This document shows, piece after piece, positions 53,250 through 63,200 of a stretch of 64,000 nucleotides of DNA. Location of the stretch: the NCBI GenBank assembly GCA_026018925.1, contig JAKSZU010000009.1, forward strand, positions 37,738,194 to 37,802,193, written 5' to 3'. This stretch comes from Tupaia tana (Eukaryota; Chordata; Mammalia; Scandentia; Tupaiidae). Both the position numbers and the translations under genes were made by a program. Position 1 is the first letter of the stretch. Every line of letters starts with the position of its first letter. Under the pieces are notes generated by a model. It worked only from the letters and a program-made list of their open reading frames with translations. It was not told the DNA's origin and made no database searches.

Positions 53250-53410
53250 CTAGGGTGAGGAGTCTGGCCTGCTTCTGTTCAAATTTTTGCTTTGCTCCCT
53301 CTCCAATGAGATTTTGGACAAGTTAATTTCTCTGAACCATGTTTCCCCATGTACAACATGGAGATTATAATGCCTGCCTCATAGGGCTCCAGTGAATTTT
53401 TGTTATAAGC
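53250..53410 (+). mobile_element. MIR element
   Basis: GGAGTCTGGCCTGCTTCTG, CAAATTTTTGCTTTGC, TTTTGGACAAGTTAATTTCTCTG, AACATGGAGATTATAATG, CTGCCTCATAGGG: plus-strand MIR order. Its 3' end was hit by the family D SINE. Confidence 0.8.
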
Positions 53411-53411
53411 T

Positions 53412-53652
53412 TATTTTTTTTTCCACGAGAGACAGAGGGAGTGAAAGGAGGAACAGAGAGAGAGAGAGAGAGAGAGTCACTCCCAGCAGAGTATTCATAC
53501 CACGATGTACCCTCTGCCTCAGCTAGTCTGGATCACAGGCATACGCACACCTAGTGTACTCAAGATGACCTTGGTACATGAACCTGAGACCTTGCCCTGT
53601 GGGACTGGCATTGTAGAGGGTTGTGCTACTGCTGTGCTACCAGCTGTTCCCT
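53412..53652 (-). mobile_element. Family D SINE
   Basis: TTATTTTTTTTTCCACGAGAG, (GA)n, CCCTCTGCCTCAGCTAGTC…, ending TGCTACTGCTGTGCTACCAGC. Confidence 0.6.
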
Positions 53653-53721
53653 CTCATGAAATTAAGACATTAAGTTACCTTCCAGTGCTAGATATTAGTG
53701 AACAGAGAATGTTGATGGTAA

Positions 53722-53945
53722 TACTGATAATACTAGCTGTTATTCTTTGAGCACTTACTATATGCTAGGTACTCCTTCAGGTGCTATATCTATATTAATT
53801 CATTGTAATCCTCATGATACCCTTATAAGATTGGTAGAATTATTATCCCGATTTTCCAGATGAGGAAATGGAGGCACAGAGAGAATAAGCAAATTGCCCA
53901 AGGGTGTGTAGTTATCCAATGACAGAGGAATAGAAGCAGAAAGTC
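53722..53945 (-). mobile_element. MIR element
   Basis: GAGCACTTACTATATGCTAGGTAC, CAGATGAGGAAATGGAGGCACAGAGAG and AAATTGCCCAAGGG in minus-strand MIR order. Confidence 0.9.
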
Positions 53946-54274
53946 TTAGTTTCCGAAGCTATTGTAATAATTCAGAGGAAATAATGACTGAGATTAAGGT
54001 TATAGCAATGAAGGTGATCCCAGGAGGAGAATGGAGAAACCCCTAGAGGGTGATTTCTCACTTTCCCTCTCTCCTTAAACTCCACACTACCTGCTAGCCC
54101 AAGATTAGTCATTTTAATGACTAAACAGTATGGTGCGTTTACATCTGCAATCTTGCCAACCTCTCAAAAGGCGAAAAGTTAACTGTTGATGATAATGTGT
54201 ACGGTAATGTCTTTGACTTGACTAATGTACACTGTATTTATGCTGGAAAAAACCATGTTGTAAAATGTAAAGCT
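53946..54274. other. Unique spacer with SINE scraps
   Basis: 54017-54100 holds a body piece (CCCAGGAGGAGAATGGAG…) joined to a short complement of a head (CACACTACCTGCTAGCCC), an internally deleted remnant. The rest is unrecognised. Confidence 0.4.
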
Positions 54275-54286
54275 ATACAGTGATTA

Positions 54287-54610
54287 GGGGCCAGCAGGTG
54301 GCGTCGTGGTTAAGGTGCTAGACTACCAGATAGCCAACCATGGTTTGAGGTTGGGACCTGGTGGCTTGAAAAATCATGCTGGGCATGTGGGTGTGCATGG
54401 CCAAAAATCCATGGAGAACAATGAAGAAGGGATTGCAGCATGGCCATCCCCCCTGGGGAGGCGATTTCTCACTTTTCCACTGTCTCTCTCCTCTCCAGTC
54501 AGGGCATGCACTCTATGGCAAAAACCTTAAAAAACAAAGCAAACAAAAATAACAACAACAACAAAAAAAAAAAAAAAAAAAAAAAAAAAAGAAAGAAAAA
54601 GGAAAAGAAA
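54287..54610 (+). mobile_element. Family A SINE, 5' part of a chimera
   Basis: GGGGCCAGCAGGTGGCGTCG; body; CTCTATGGCAAAAACC; long A-rich tail (54526-54612) that runs straight into RPS25 5' UTR sequence. Confidence 0.8.
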
Positions 54611-55378
54611 AGCTTTCTGTCTGCTATCTTAGCGAGCCTCCAGTGGCAGCTGCTGCTACTCTCCCTGCATTGCAAAGAAAGACGCTGGAAAGTTAGCCAA
54701 GGACAAAGATTCAGTTAACAACTTGGGGCAAGGCCAAAAAGAAGTGGTCCAAATGCAAAGTTCAGGACCAGCTCAATAACCTGGTCCTATTTGACCAAGC
54801 TAAATATGACAAACTTCTGGGACCAGCAGTTGGCGTAATGGCTATGTCGCTGGACTCCCATGTAGTCGATCGCGGTTCAAGTCCTGGACCCAGTGGCTTA
54901 AACTCTCGGCAGGCGCGGTGCCCAAGATCCCAAGAGGAGAAGAGAGGAGAAGGGATTGTGGAGTGGCCATCGCCTGGGGGGGGGGGGGTTGATTTCTCGC
55001 TTTCTGTCTCTCCGTCTCTATCTTTCTGGTGAGCACATGCACTCTATAGGAAAAAAAAACTCTCAAAACAAACAAACAAACAAACAAAAAACATGACAAA
55101 CTTCTATAAGAAAGTTCGCAGCTATAAGCTCATAACCTCAGCTGTGGTCTCTGGGAGGCTGAAGATTCGTGGTTCCCTGGCCACGGTGGCACTTCAGGAG
55201 CTTCTTAGTAAAGGACTTACCAAACATGTTTCAAAGGACAGAGTGCAAATAATTTGTACCAGAAATACCAAGGGTGGAGATATCCCAGCAACTGGTGAAG
55301 ATGCATGAGCTGTCACAACCAACTGTACATACATTTGGAAAAATAAAAATTTATTAAACTAAAATAAAGAAAAAAGAC
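54611..55378 (+). pseudogene. RPS25: RPS25 processed pseudogene
   Basis: The source gene encodes small-subunit ribosomal protein eS25, a component of the cytosolic 40S subunit. The copy starts with 5' UTR sequence (CTTTCTGTCTGCTATCTTAG) and has no introns. The first codons are damaged: GCATTGCAAAGAAAGACGC replaces the ATG and the lysine run. [15 protein letters not shown] is readable at 54767-54815, before a family A SINE. After the [34 protein letters not shown] and TRNTKGG run to the stop at 55306-55308, then a short 3' UTR with AAATAAAAAT and A-rich tail. Not functional because of the lost start, frameshifts and the SINE. Confidence 0.93.
54819..55092 (+). mobile_element. Family A SINE inside RPS25 copy
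   Basis: GGGACCAGCAGTTGGCGTAA to (AAAC)n. Exact 13-bp TSD ATGACAAACTTCT (54806-54818 and 55093-55105). A run of 11 G lies at 54976-54987. Confidence 0.95.
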
Positions 55379-55415
55379 ATATACAGTGATTAACTGTAAA
55401 CTTAAAAAAATATAT

Positions 55416-55590
55416 AGGGACCAGCAGGTGGCATGGTGGTTAAGGCACTGGACTCCCACATAGACAACCATGATTCTAGTCTTGGATCTGTCATCAGCTT
55501 GCTTTCTCACTCCCTGCCCCTGCTGTCCCTCTATGGTCAAATGAAAAAATAATAATAAATAAGATTAGATTAAATAATTATTTTTAAAAG
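55416..55590 (+). mobile_element. Family B SINE
   Basis: GGGACCAGCAGGTGGCATGG to TAAATAATTATTTTTAAAA. AAAATATATA and AAGATATATAT flank. Confidence 0.8.
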
Positions 55591-55639
55591 ATATATATTG
55601 CTGAAGATCAGGAGAAGCCATCAGTATTTAAAAAAAACT

Positions 55640-55821
55640 GTAAATTTTAATTTTATGTATGAATGTATGTATTTATCTATTTATTTAAACTTGACCAGAG
55701 AGGGACAGAGTGAGAGAGAGGGAGAGAGAAATTGAGAAAGCAAGCCACCAAGTCTAGAATTCGAACCACAGTCGATCATGTGGGAGTCTAACGCCCTTAA
55801 CCAGCATACCACCTGCTGGCC
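55640..55821 (-). mobile_element. Family B SINE
   Basis: AAATTTTAATTTTATGTATG… to ATACCACCTGCTGGCCC. Confidence 0.8.
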
Positions 55822-55858
55822 CTCTTAAAAAAAGTTTTTTTAAGAATTATTTTATTTA

Positions 55859-57614
55859 TACTACAAAGCTGTGGTAATCAAAACAGCATGGTATTGGCAC
55901 AAGAACAGACATGTGGACCAATGGAACAGAATTGAGTCCACAGGAATAAATTCCCAATCATTCAGTCAACTGATTTTTGACAAGGGGTACCAGTCAATCC
56001 AGTGGGAAAAGGAAAACCTCTTCAGCAAATGGTGCTGGAAAAACTGGATTTCCGCCTGTAGAAAGATGAATCTGAACCCCTACCTCTCACCTTTGACAAA
56101 AATCAAGTCAAGGTGGATTAAGGATCTAAATCTAAGACCCCAAACTATTAAACTGCTTCTAGAAAACACTGGCGAAACTCTGGGAGACATTGGGTTAGGG
56201 AAAGACTTCTTACATAAGACCCCAAAGCTCAGTCGATAATTCCCAAAATAGACAAGTGGGATTACATCAGACTAAGAAGTTTCTGCATGGCTAAAGACAC
56301 AGTAATTAGTGTGAATCAACAGCCCTCAGAATGGGAAAATATTTTTGTAAACTATGCATCAGAGAAGGGATTGATAACCAGAATACATAAGGAACTAAAG
56401 AAGCTGTTTGGAAAAAAGATGATGAACCCTATTAAAAGATGGGAGAAGGAGTTGAAAAGAACACTCTCTAAAGATGACATAAGAATAGCCAGAAGGCATA
56501 TGAAAAAATGCTCGACATCCCTCATTGTAAGGGAAATGCAGATCAAAACAACAATGAGATACCACCTAACCCCAGTCAGAATGGCGAAGATTAGGGAACC
56601 AGCAGTTAGCGTAATGGCTATGTCGCTGGACTCCCACGTAGTCTACCGTGGTTCGTGTCCCGGACCCGGTGGCTTAAAACTCACGCCGGGCGCGTGTGCG
56701 TGCGTGCCCAAGATCCCGAGAGGAGAATGGAGGAGAAGGGATTGCGGCGTGACCAGCCCCCCTGGGGGGTGATTTCTCGCTTTCTGTCTCTCTGTCTCTC
56801 TCTGTCTGCCTGGCGAGCGCACGAGCCCTATAGCGAAAAACCTCTCAAAAAAAAAAAAAAAAAAAAAAAAGAATGGCGAAGATTAAAAAAACAAAGAATG
56901 ATAAGTGTTGGTGGGGGTGGGGGGGAGTGGGGGGGTGGTGAAAGGGGAACTCTCTTACACTGCTGGTGGGAATGTAAATTAGTCCAACCACTGTGGAGAA
57001 CAATTTGGAGATTCCTCAAAAATCTACAAATAGAACTGCCATATGATCCAGCAATCCCATTTCTTGGCATCTACCCAAAGGACAGAAGAATTCCTCATTG
57101 GAAAAGTGCTTGGACATCGATGTTTATTGCGGCACTTTTCACAATTGCTAAGACATGGAACCAACCCAAATGCCCCCGTACGGCTGAATGGATTGAAAAA
57201 CTGTGGCACGTATACTCTATGGAATACTATTCAGCCATTAAGAACAACAAAACCCTGGCTTTTGACAGAAAGTGGAAAAATATGGAAGATTTACTGCTGA
57301 GTGAAGCAAGCCAGGCTATGAAGGAGAGACTCTGTATGTCCCCACTTAATATATACCGAATGTCCGCACTCTATAACTGAAACTGACTGGCTAAAGGATG
57401 TACAAACACAAGAGGTGGATGTGAATGCCAGATGTGGTGTGTGTGGAGGAGTGGGGCCTGGGGAAGAACATTTGGAGTAGGAATACGAAGACAGCATTGT
57501 TGAGACAGGGAGGTAGTGTTGTTATATTTTTACCAACTCGACTGGGGAGAAATGTTCTTATATTGAAATGATCATCTTGTAAGCTAAACAATGTGATTGA
57601 ATGTATTAAAAAAA
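55859..57614 (+). mobile_element. 5'-truncated L1, ORF2 C-terminus and 3' UTR
   Basis: Retrotransposon fragment with the end of L1 ORF2: [56 protein letters not shown], then, after a [21 protein letters not shown] and MFIAALFTIAKTWNQPKCP, ending near 57380. A 3' UTR of about 230 bp follows, then poly(A). The coding part is broken by frameshifts (near 56239) and the SINE. Exact 17-bp TSD AAGAATTATTTTATTTA (55842-55858 and 57615-57631). Inserted in a B SINE tail, so it is younger than that SINE. Confidence 0.95.
56594..56870 (+). mobile_element. Family A SINE inside the L1
   Basis: GGGAACCAGCAGTTAGCGTA to poly(A) of about 24 bp. Exact 15-bp TSD GAATGGCGAAGATTA (56579-56593 and 56871-56885). 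Confidence 0.95.
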
Positions 57615-57639
57615 AAGAATTATTTTATTTAACTAACTT

Positions 57640-58058
57640 TTTCCCTTCCTTCCTTCCTTCCTTCCTCCCTTCCTTCCTTTTTTGAGAGGTTTTTGCTATA
57701 GGGCGCATGTGCTCGCCAGACAGACAGAGAGAGACAGAGAGACAGAAAGCGAGAAATCACCCCCCAGAGGGAATGGCCACACTGCAATCCCTTTTCCTCC
57801 ATTCTCCTCTCAGGATCTTGGGCACGCACGCACATGCGCCTGGCGTGAGTTTTAAGCCACCGGGTCCAGGACGCGAACCGCAGTCGACTACATGGGAGTC
57901 CAGCAACATAGCCATTACGCTAACTACTGGCCCCCTTCCTTCCTTCCTTCCTTCCTTCCTTCCTTCCTTCCTTCCTTCCTTCCTTCCTTTTTCTTCCTTC
58001 TTTCCTTCCTTCCTCCCTCCCTCCCTCCCTCCCTCCCTCCCTCCCTCCCTCCCTCCCC

Positions 58059-58153
<95 letters not shown>
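57640..58153. repeat. (CTTC)n, (CCCT)n, (CTTT)n microsatellite
   Basis: Short (CTTC) blocks at 57645-57679. After a SINE there are (CTTC)n at 57936-57988, (CCTC)n at 58012-58058 and (CTTT)n for about 95 bp at 58059-58153. The strand asymmetry (all pyrimidine on +) could allow triplex formation. Confidence 0.95.
57680..57933 (-). mobile_element. Family A SINE inside the microsatellite
   Basis: TTTTTTGAGAGGTTTTTGC to CGCTAACTACTGGCCCCC. Both flanks are CCTTCCTTCC, so it landed in the (CTTC)n run. Confidence 0.9.
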
Positions 58154-58154
<1 letters not shown>

Positions 58155-58339
58155 TTAATTTGACCAGAGAGGGAAAGAGAGAGAGCGAAACCAAGCTGCC
58201 AGGTTTGGGGCTCGAACCATGTTTGGCCAGGTGGGCGTTCAGCACCCTTAACTACCATGCCAGCTGCTGGCCCAAAAACTTTAAATTTTAAACTCCTCTG
58301 CAACTTGATGTATGTCTTCTAGAATTAAGTATTTTAATT

Positions 58340-58517
58340 GGGGGACCAGCAGGTGGTGTGCTGGTTAAGGCATGGGACACTCCCACATGACTGACCACAG
58401 TTTGAGTCCCGGACCTGGCAGCTTGCTTTCTCACTTTCTCTCTCTCTTTCTGTGTGTGTGTGTGTCTGGTTAAATTACAGTAAATGAGTGGATAAATAAA
58501 ATAATTCTTAAAAAAAT
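58340..58517 (+). mobile_element. Family B SINE
   Basis: GGGGGACCAGCAGGTGGTGTG; (TG)8 in the CT tract; AATAATTCTTAAAAAA. TATTTTAATTG on both sides is the TSD. Confidence 0.85.
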
Positions 58518-58530
58518 ATTTTAATTGTAA

Positions 58531-58745
58531 TGGCTCCCTGGTATAGGGGTAAAGTGCTGCTCAGGGAAGCTGCATCCCATTTGGCAATGATGATTTGAAT
58601 CTCTGGCTCAGCTAGCTTGAAAAATAAACCAGATATAAGCTGAGTGGCCATGATCTGAGCAGCTGGAGGACTAGAGCAGAAGGACCCTGTGGAGGGTGCT
58701 TTTCTCTTTCTCTCTCATATGTGTGTGTATACACTCTATCATGAA
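58531..58745 (+). mobile_element. Family C-like SINE
   Basis: GGCTCCCTGGTATAGGGGTAAAG, GATTTGAATCTCTGGC, CAGCTGGAGGACTAGAGCAGAAGG, CT tract. Confidence 0.5.
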
Positions 58746-59077
58746 TAGGAGATGAAGAATTTAAAATATTATGTGTGTGTATAACACATGCACATAGACA
58801 CATATACACTCACTCACACATACACATAAAGGTTTTAACCTAAGTAGAGTTGTTCAAGATGATGAAGGTTTTATTAAGGAGCTGGGCCAGCTGTTGGCAT
58901 AGTGGTTAAGGCAGCTGGATCCTGCATGGATAACTTTGTCATTAAAGACCCAGACCTGGCGGCTTGAAAAATATGCTGTGTGTGTGTGTGTGTGGTCATG
59001 TGTGCCCAAAATCCCATGAAGAGAGTGGAGGAGAAGGGATTGCAGCATGGCTATCCTCCCTGGGAAGTAGGATTGTT

Positions 59078-59368
59078 TCTTTCTTTCTTTCTTTATTTTT
59101 ATTTTTATTTTTATTTTTATTTTTATTTTTATTTTTTGAGAGGTTTTTGCTATAGGGCACGTGTGCTTGCCAGACAGAGAAAGACAGAGAGACAGAAAGT
59201 GAGAAATCACCCCTCAGGGGGGATGGCCACACAGCAACCTCTTTTCCTCCATTCTCCTCTTGGGATCGTGGGCACGCACGCACACGCGCCCGGAGTGAGT
59301 TTTAAGCCACTGGGTCCGGGACGCAAACCGCGGTCCAGCGACATAGCCATTACGCTGACTGCTGGTCC
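59078..59368 (-). mobile_element. Family A SINE with (ATTTTT)n
   Basis: (TATTTT)8 at 59093-59136, GAGAGGTTTTTGC, to CGCTGACTGCTGGTCC. GGATTGTTTCTTT on both sides is the TSD. ACGTGGGAGT is deleted from the head. Confidence 0.85.
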
Positions 59369-59409
59369 TGGATTGTTTCTTTTCTTTTTCTTTCTCTCTC
59401 TCTCTTTTG

Positions 59410-59660
59410 TTAAGCGAGAGATTTTTTTTTACAATAGGGTGTGTGCACTCACTGGAAAGACAGAGACAGAATGCAAGAAATCACCCCTCAGAGGGCACGG
59501 CCATGCTGCAATCCCTTTTCCTCCATTTTCCTTTTGGGATTTTGGGCATGGACACACACGTGCCTGGCATGAGTTTTAAGCTGCCACGTCCGAGACTTGA
59601 ACAGTGGTCGACTATGTGGGAGTCCAGCAATATAGCCATTATGCCACCCGCTGGCCCCCT
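59410..59660 (-). mobile_element. Family A SINE, second insertion
   Basis: TTAAGCGAGAGATTTTTTTTTACAATAGGG to GCCACCCGCTGGCCCC. Confidence 0.8.
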
Positions 59661-59750
59661 GGTGGATTCTTATGTTTCTCTCTTTCTCGGGAGAGCATAT
59701 ATGCCCATAGTGAGCACACCTGTCCTATGGTAAAAACGTAAAAAATGTGC

Positions 59751-59914
59751 CAATACTGAACCAAACCAACAACAACAAAGAACCCGAGTACTTAACATAC
59801 ACTAAAAGCGGAAGAAGTGGGTGAGTTCATCAGGAACCTAGTTGTTTACTAATTAGTACCTTAGAATTATCTACTCTATTATCTAGGGACTAAGATTAGT
59901 TGGGGTTTTTTGTT
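59751..59914. other. Unique spacer
   Basis: Short ordinary sequence, nothing recognised. Confidence 0.4.
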
Positions 59915-60171
59915 TGTTTGTTTTTCTTTTTGGTTTTAGTTTCCCTATAGGGAGAGTGCACTTGCAGGAAACAGAAAGGGAAAGTGAGAAATCATTCTAC
60001 AGGGGTGATGGCCATGCTGCAATCCCTTGTCCTCTACTCTCCTCTTGGGATTTTAGGCATACACGCACTTGTGCCAGGTGTTTTTTTCAAGCCACCAGGT
60101 CTAGACTTTGAACTGTGCAGTCGGCCACGTGGGATCCAGTGCCTTCAACTCCACACCACCTGCTAGCTCAA
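59915..60171 (-). mobile_element. Family A SINE, older
   Basis: TTTGTTTGTTTGTTTTTC… to CACCACCTGCTAGCTC. Confidence 0.65.
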
Positions 60172-60195
60172 GGTTAGCTGTTTTAATAAAAAGAC

Positions 60196-60413
60196 TTTTT
60201 TTTTGGAGAGATTTTTGCTATAGTGCATGTGCGCTTGCCAGAAAGACAGAGAGAGACAGAAAGCGAGAAATCCATTCCTCCATTTTCCTCTTGGGATCTT
60301 GGGCGCGCACGCACATGCATCTGGCGTGAGTTTAAGCCACCGGGTCCGGGACTCGAACCGTGGTCAACTACATGGGAGTCCGGCAACATAGCCATTATGC
60401 TAACTGCTGGTCC
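60196..60413 (-). mobile_element. Family A SINE with internal deletion
   Basis: TTTTTTTTTGGAGAGATTTTTGC to CTAACTGCTGGTCCC; GAGAAATC joins directly to CATTCCTCC, so the CCCCAGGGGGGATGGCC block is missing. Confidence 0.85.
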
Positions 60414-60429
60414 CAATAGAGAGACATAA

Positions 60430-60938
60430 AACTACAAGAAAGGGGGAAAGCACATTAGTCTTCTACATTAATAACATCGGTTAGAGCCTGGCAACATTAA
60501 ACATATAATCATCACAACCAATATATTTTCTCCTACTTTATGAATGTAAGTGCAAGTTGAAATTTCCCTTTGCCTCACCAAAACATAACACATCTGAAAT
60601 ATTCTGCAATACTTGTCCAGACACTTTCTCGTTTAGCCAAGAAAGCTTTGGCCCTTTCTTCTGACAACACAATAGGCTAACTAGGGTCCTGGTATAGTTC
60701 ATGCTCAAGAAGACACAAGTCTTGTTGCTAGATTGAAAGAAAAACTGGATTTCAGGGTCGTGTGTGACCCTGTTAGTTTGGGAGCATTAGGTTAACAGAT
60801 TCAGTCTTTAAAGAAATTTAATCATCCATCAAAATCAAATAAAAAATCTCTTGATAATTTGGCTACAATGTCACCAGGTGATGCCAGTCACAGTCCCATA
60901 GAGATTATTTGATTGAGGGATAAAAACTAAAAAAACAG
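60430..60938. other. SINE-free block, unidentified
   Basis: 510 bp. TTTAGCCAAGAAAGCTTTGG and GACCCTGTTAGTTTGGGAG could belong to an old repeat. No coding signal. Confidence 0.4.
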
Positions 60939-61102
60939 GGGGCCATCTGGCAGTGGTTGGGGAGGCTGGCCTCCCACATGGCTGACTGTGGTTCAGGTCC
61001 TGGACCTCACAGCTTGCTTTCTCACTTCTCTCGTTCTCTCTCTGGTCAACTTCAATAAAATGAAATAATGACAATGATTACGATTAAATAAAATAATTCT
61101 TT
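60939..61102 (+). mobile_element. Family B SINE
   Basis: GGGGGCCATCTGGCAGTGG… to AATAAAATAATTC. Confidence 0.7.
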
Positions 61103-61284
61103 ATTTTTAAATTATTTTATTCAATTTCATTTATTCATCATCCATTTATTTTAATTTGACCAGAGAGACACACACAGAGAGAGAGAGGAAAGTGAGAAAA
61201 CAAGCCACCAGGTCCGGGACTCGAACCTTGGTCAGCCATGTGGGAGTGTACAGCGCCTTAACCACCACGCCACTTGCCAGTCCC
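61103..61284 (-). mobile_element. Family B SINE, tail to tail
   Basis: TTATTTTTAAATTATTTTATTCAATTTC… to GCCACTTGCCAGTCCC. With the previous copy it forms an inverted pair. Confidence 0.8.
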
Positions 61285-61396
61285 ATAAATAAAATAGTTC
61301 TTAAAAAAATCTTGTAAATTAGCCACACTTTATATGAAAGAAATATTATATAGGATGGTGAAGATTCAAAGCAAATTTTAAAGTAAGCAAATATAG

Positions 61397-61488
61397 AGGC
61401 CAGCAGGTAGCATAGTGGTTAAAGGGTTGGATTTCCACGTGGCCTACTGTGGTTCAAATCCCAGACTTGACAGTTTGAAAATCATGCT

Positions 61489-61533
<45 letters not shown>

Positions 61534-61672
61534 ATGCACTCAAAATCCCAGGAGAATGGAGGAGGGATTACAGTGTGGCCATCACCCTTAGAGGGTGATT
61601 TCTCACTTTTCCTCTCACTGTCTCTTTCTTCTTTAGTGAGCGCACATGCCCCATGGCAAAAACCTTAAAATA
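61397..61672 (+). mobile_element. Family A SINE with (GT)n
   Basis: GAGGCCAGCAGGTAGCATAG; (GT)21-type run at 61491-61531; tail ATGGCAAAAACCTTAAAAT. TSD AAAGTAAGCAA at 61381 and 61682. Confidence 0.85.
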
Positions 61673-61692
61673 TTATATTTAAAAGTAAGCAA

Positions 61693-61791
61693 GGGCCAGC
61701 AGGTGGCATGGTGGTTGAGGGCTCTGGACTCCCACATGGCTGACCGCAGTTTGAGTCCTGGACCTGGCGACTGGCTTTCTCACTCCCCCCC

Positions 61792-61829
<38 letters not shown>

Positions 61830-61893
61830 CTCTCTCTGGTTAAAATACATACATACATAAAAATAAAGTTAAATTAAATAATTCTTGAAAAAA
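61693..61893 (+). mobile_element. Family B SINE with (CA)n
   Basis: GGGCCAGCAGGTGGCATGG; (CA)15-type run at 61795-61823; tail AAATAATTCTTGAAAAAAAAG. AAAGTAAGCAA appears a third time at its 3' end. Confidence 0.85.
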
Positions 61894-62357
61894 AAGTAAG
61901 CAAATATAAATAGACTGTGGTAGTTACCCAAACTGATTTTTCATTGTTTCATATGAGTCTTTATGTTATACACAAATTTTGGGTTAGATGCTTCTATCTT
62001 ATTTGCTTCAGGAAATACAGACTCCAAACCCTTCTGGGATTTATATATTCTCCTTAAGTTTTAATACTGCTTGATATCATAATTCCTTTAATATGCTCTA
62101 CTGTAATGCCATTAACTCATTAACTTTTCTTTTTCTTTCTCACAGGCATAGCCACCTCACAGGTAGCATGATAGTCGTCTAGGTTTTACTTGTAGAAATT
62201 TGGACTTTGCTTGAAAAGATTCTGTTTCATAGTTCTCTCTTGTACAATGGAAGAAGATAATGCAAAACGAGTTTGCTCAAATGTGCATATGGGATGTTTC
62301 CATATTTATGTAAGAAAAAGAGACTTTAGAATGTGATCTTAAGAAGACCAAAAATAG
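61894..62357. other. SINE-free block with exon-like segment
   Basis: 460 bp. It contains a strong acceptor-like site (CTTTTTCTTTCTCACAG, ending 62145) and a donor-like GTAAGA (62310-62315). No known repeat recognised. Confidence 0.4.
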
Positions 62358-62590
62358 GAGGCCAGCTGGTGGCGTGGTGGTAAAGGCACTGGATTCCACA
62401 CAGTTGACTCCGTGGTTCAAACCTCAAACCAGACAGGTTGAAAAATCGCATCGGGTACGTGTGTGTGCCTGCCCCAAATCCTGAGAGGAGAATGGAGGAG
62501 AGGGGGTCGTGATGTGGCCATCTTACCTACGGGGTGATTTCTCTCTCTCCGGTGAGCGTGTGTGTCCTATGGTAAAAACCTAAAAAAAAA
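62358..62590 (+). mobile_element. Family A SINE, older
   Basis: GGAGGCCAGCTGGTGGCGTGG to ATGGTAAAAACCTAAAAAAAAA. Confidence 0.75.
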
Positions 62591-62724
62591 AATGCCAAAA
62601 ATCTTCCCAATCTTACATTTTCTAACAGAACATAACAGGTTTAAAATAGTTGTATGTAATATTTTATTCACTTTCTTTTGACCAACCTAAATTAGCAAAA
62701 TTCAGCCAGTTGCATCTTTTACAT

Positions 62725-63130
62725 ACATGGAATCTTTTAAAAGTTCATGGAAAATGAATATCATGAAAAAATTATGCATGAGTTTTAAAATATTTTGGCA
62801 TCAAAATAAACTCGTTCTTTTTTTTAAAAAAAAAACAGTTGATTTTTTAAAAAAAAGTTTACTTATGTATTTCTTCCATGAGCAAAAGAGGCAGAGAAAC
62901 AGCTGCCCTAACTGGGTCTTGATGCAGCGCTCTATCCCTAGCTTCAGATGGCCTGGAATCTTGGGTAAGTGCATTCTGGATGTACTCAGGAAAGTCTCCA
63001 GATGTAAACCTAGATCCTTCCCATGTGGCTCAGCCTCACACAGGCTCCTATTTAACCAGTGTGTTACTGTCCAGTCCCATAAACTTATACATTAATTCCT
63101 CTTTTCCATGAACATGTTGAAGTCCTCTCC
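62725..63130 (+). mobile_element. Mariner-type MITE split by SINE
   Basis: AAAAGTTCATGGAAAATGAATATCATG… TTTTGGCATCAAAATAAAC at the left; CTTTTCCATGAACATGTTGAAGTCC at the right as opposed TIR. Confidence 0.75.
62850..63080 (-). mobile_element. Family D SINE in MITE
   Basis: TTTACTTATGTATTTCTTCC, ATGAGCAAAAGAGGC, TAGCTTCAGATGGCC…, ending AACCAGTGTGTTACTG. Confidence 0.55.
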
Positions 63131-63200
63131 TACCACTAATAAAACTTTTCAGAAGTTACTACAAACTCATGTTGTGTGCACAAAGTCAGACATCTAAGAT

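Larger units (their letters stand above)
54275..55392 (+). repeat. Single TSD around SINE plus RPS25 copy
   Basis: ATACAGTGATTA occurs at 54275-54286 and again, exactly, at 55381-55392. Between them lie a family A SINE and then an RPS25 retrocopy, with no TSD between the two. Confidence 0.8.
55830..58272 (-). mobile_element. Family B SINE blown apart by insertions
   Basis: Its 3' end (AAGAATTATTTTATTTA) is at 55842-55858 and 57615-57631. Its body and head are at 58154-58272 (TTTTAATTTGACCAGAGAGG… to GCCAGCTGCTGGCCC). Between lie an L1, a family A SINE and pyrimidine microsatellites. Confidence 0.7.
58882..59750 (+). mobile_element. Family A SINE split by two opposed A copies
   Basis: Head GGGCCAGCTGTTGGCATAGTGG, body to GGAAGTAGGATTG; the CT tract resumes at 59369 and the tail at 59661-59745 (GGGAGAGCATATATGCCC…GGTAAAAACG). 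Confidence 0.75.

Noticed and set aside
55093..55308. 71-codon RPS25-like frame as a small gene
   Set aside because: It is the 3' half of a retrocopy split by a SINE; the in-frame ATG is SINE-adjacent chance.
57707..58291. A 194-codon open frame and its 162-codon complement rich in KERKKE/FLSFF
   Set aside because: It is translation of a SINE plus (CTTC)/(CTTT) microsatellite, with no protein family behind it.
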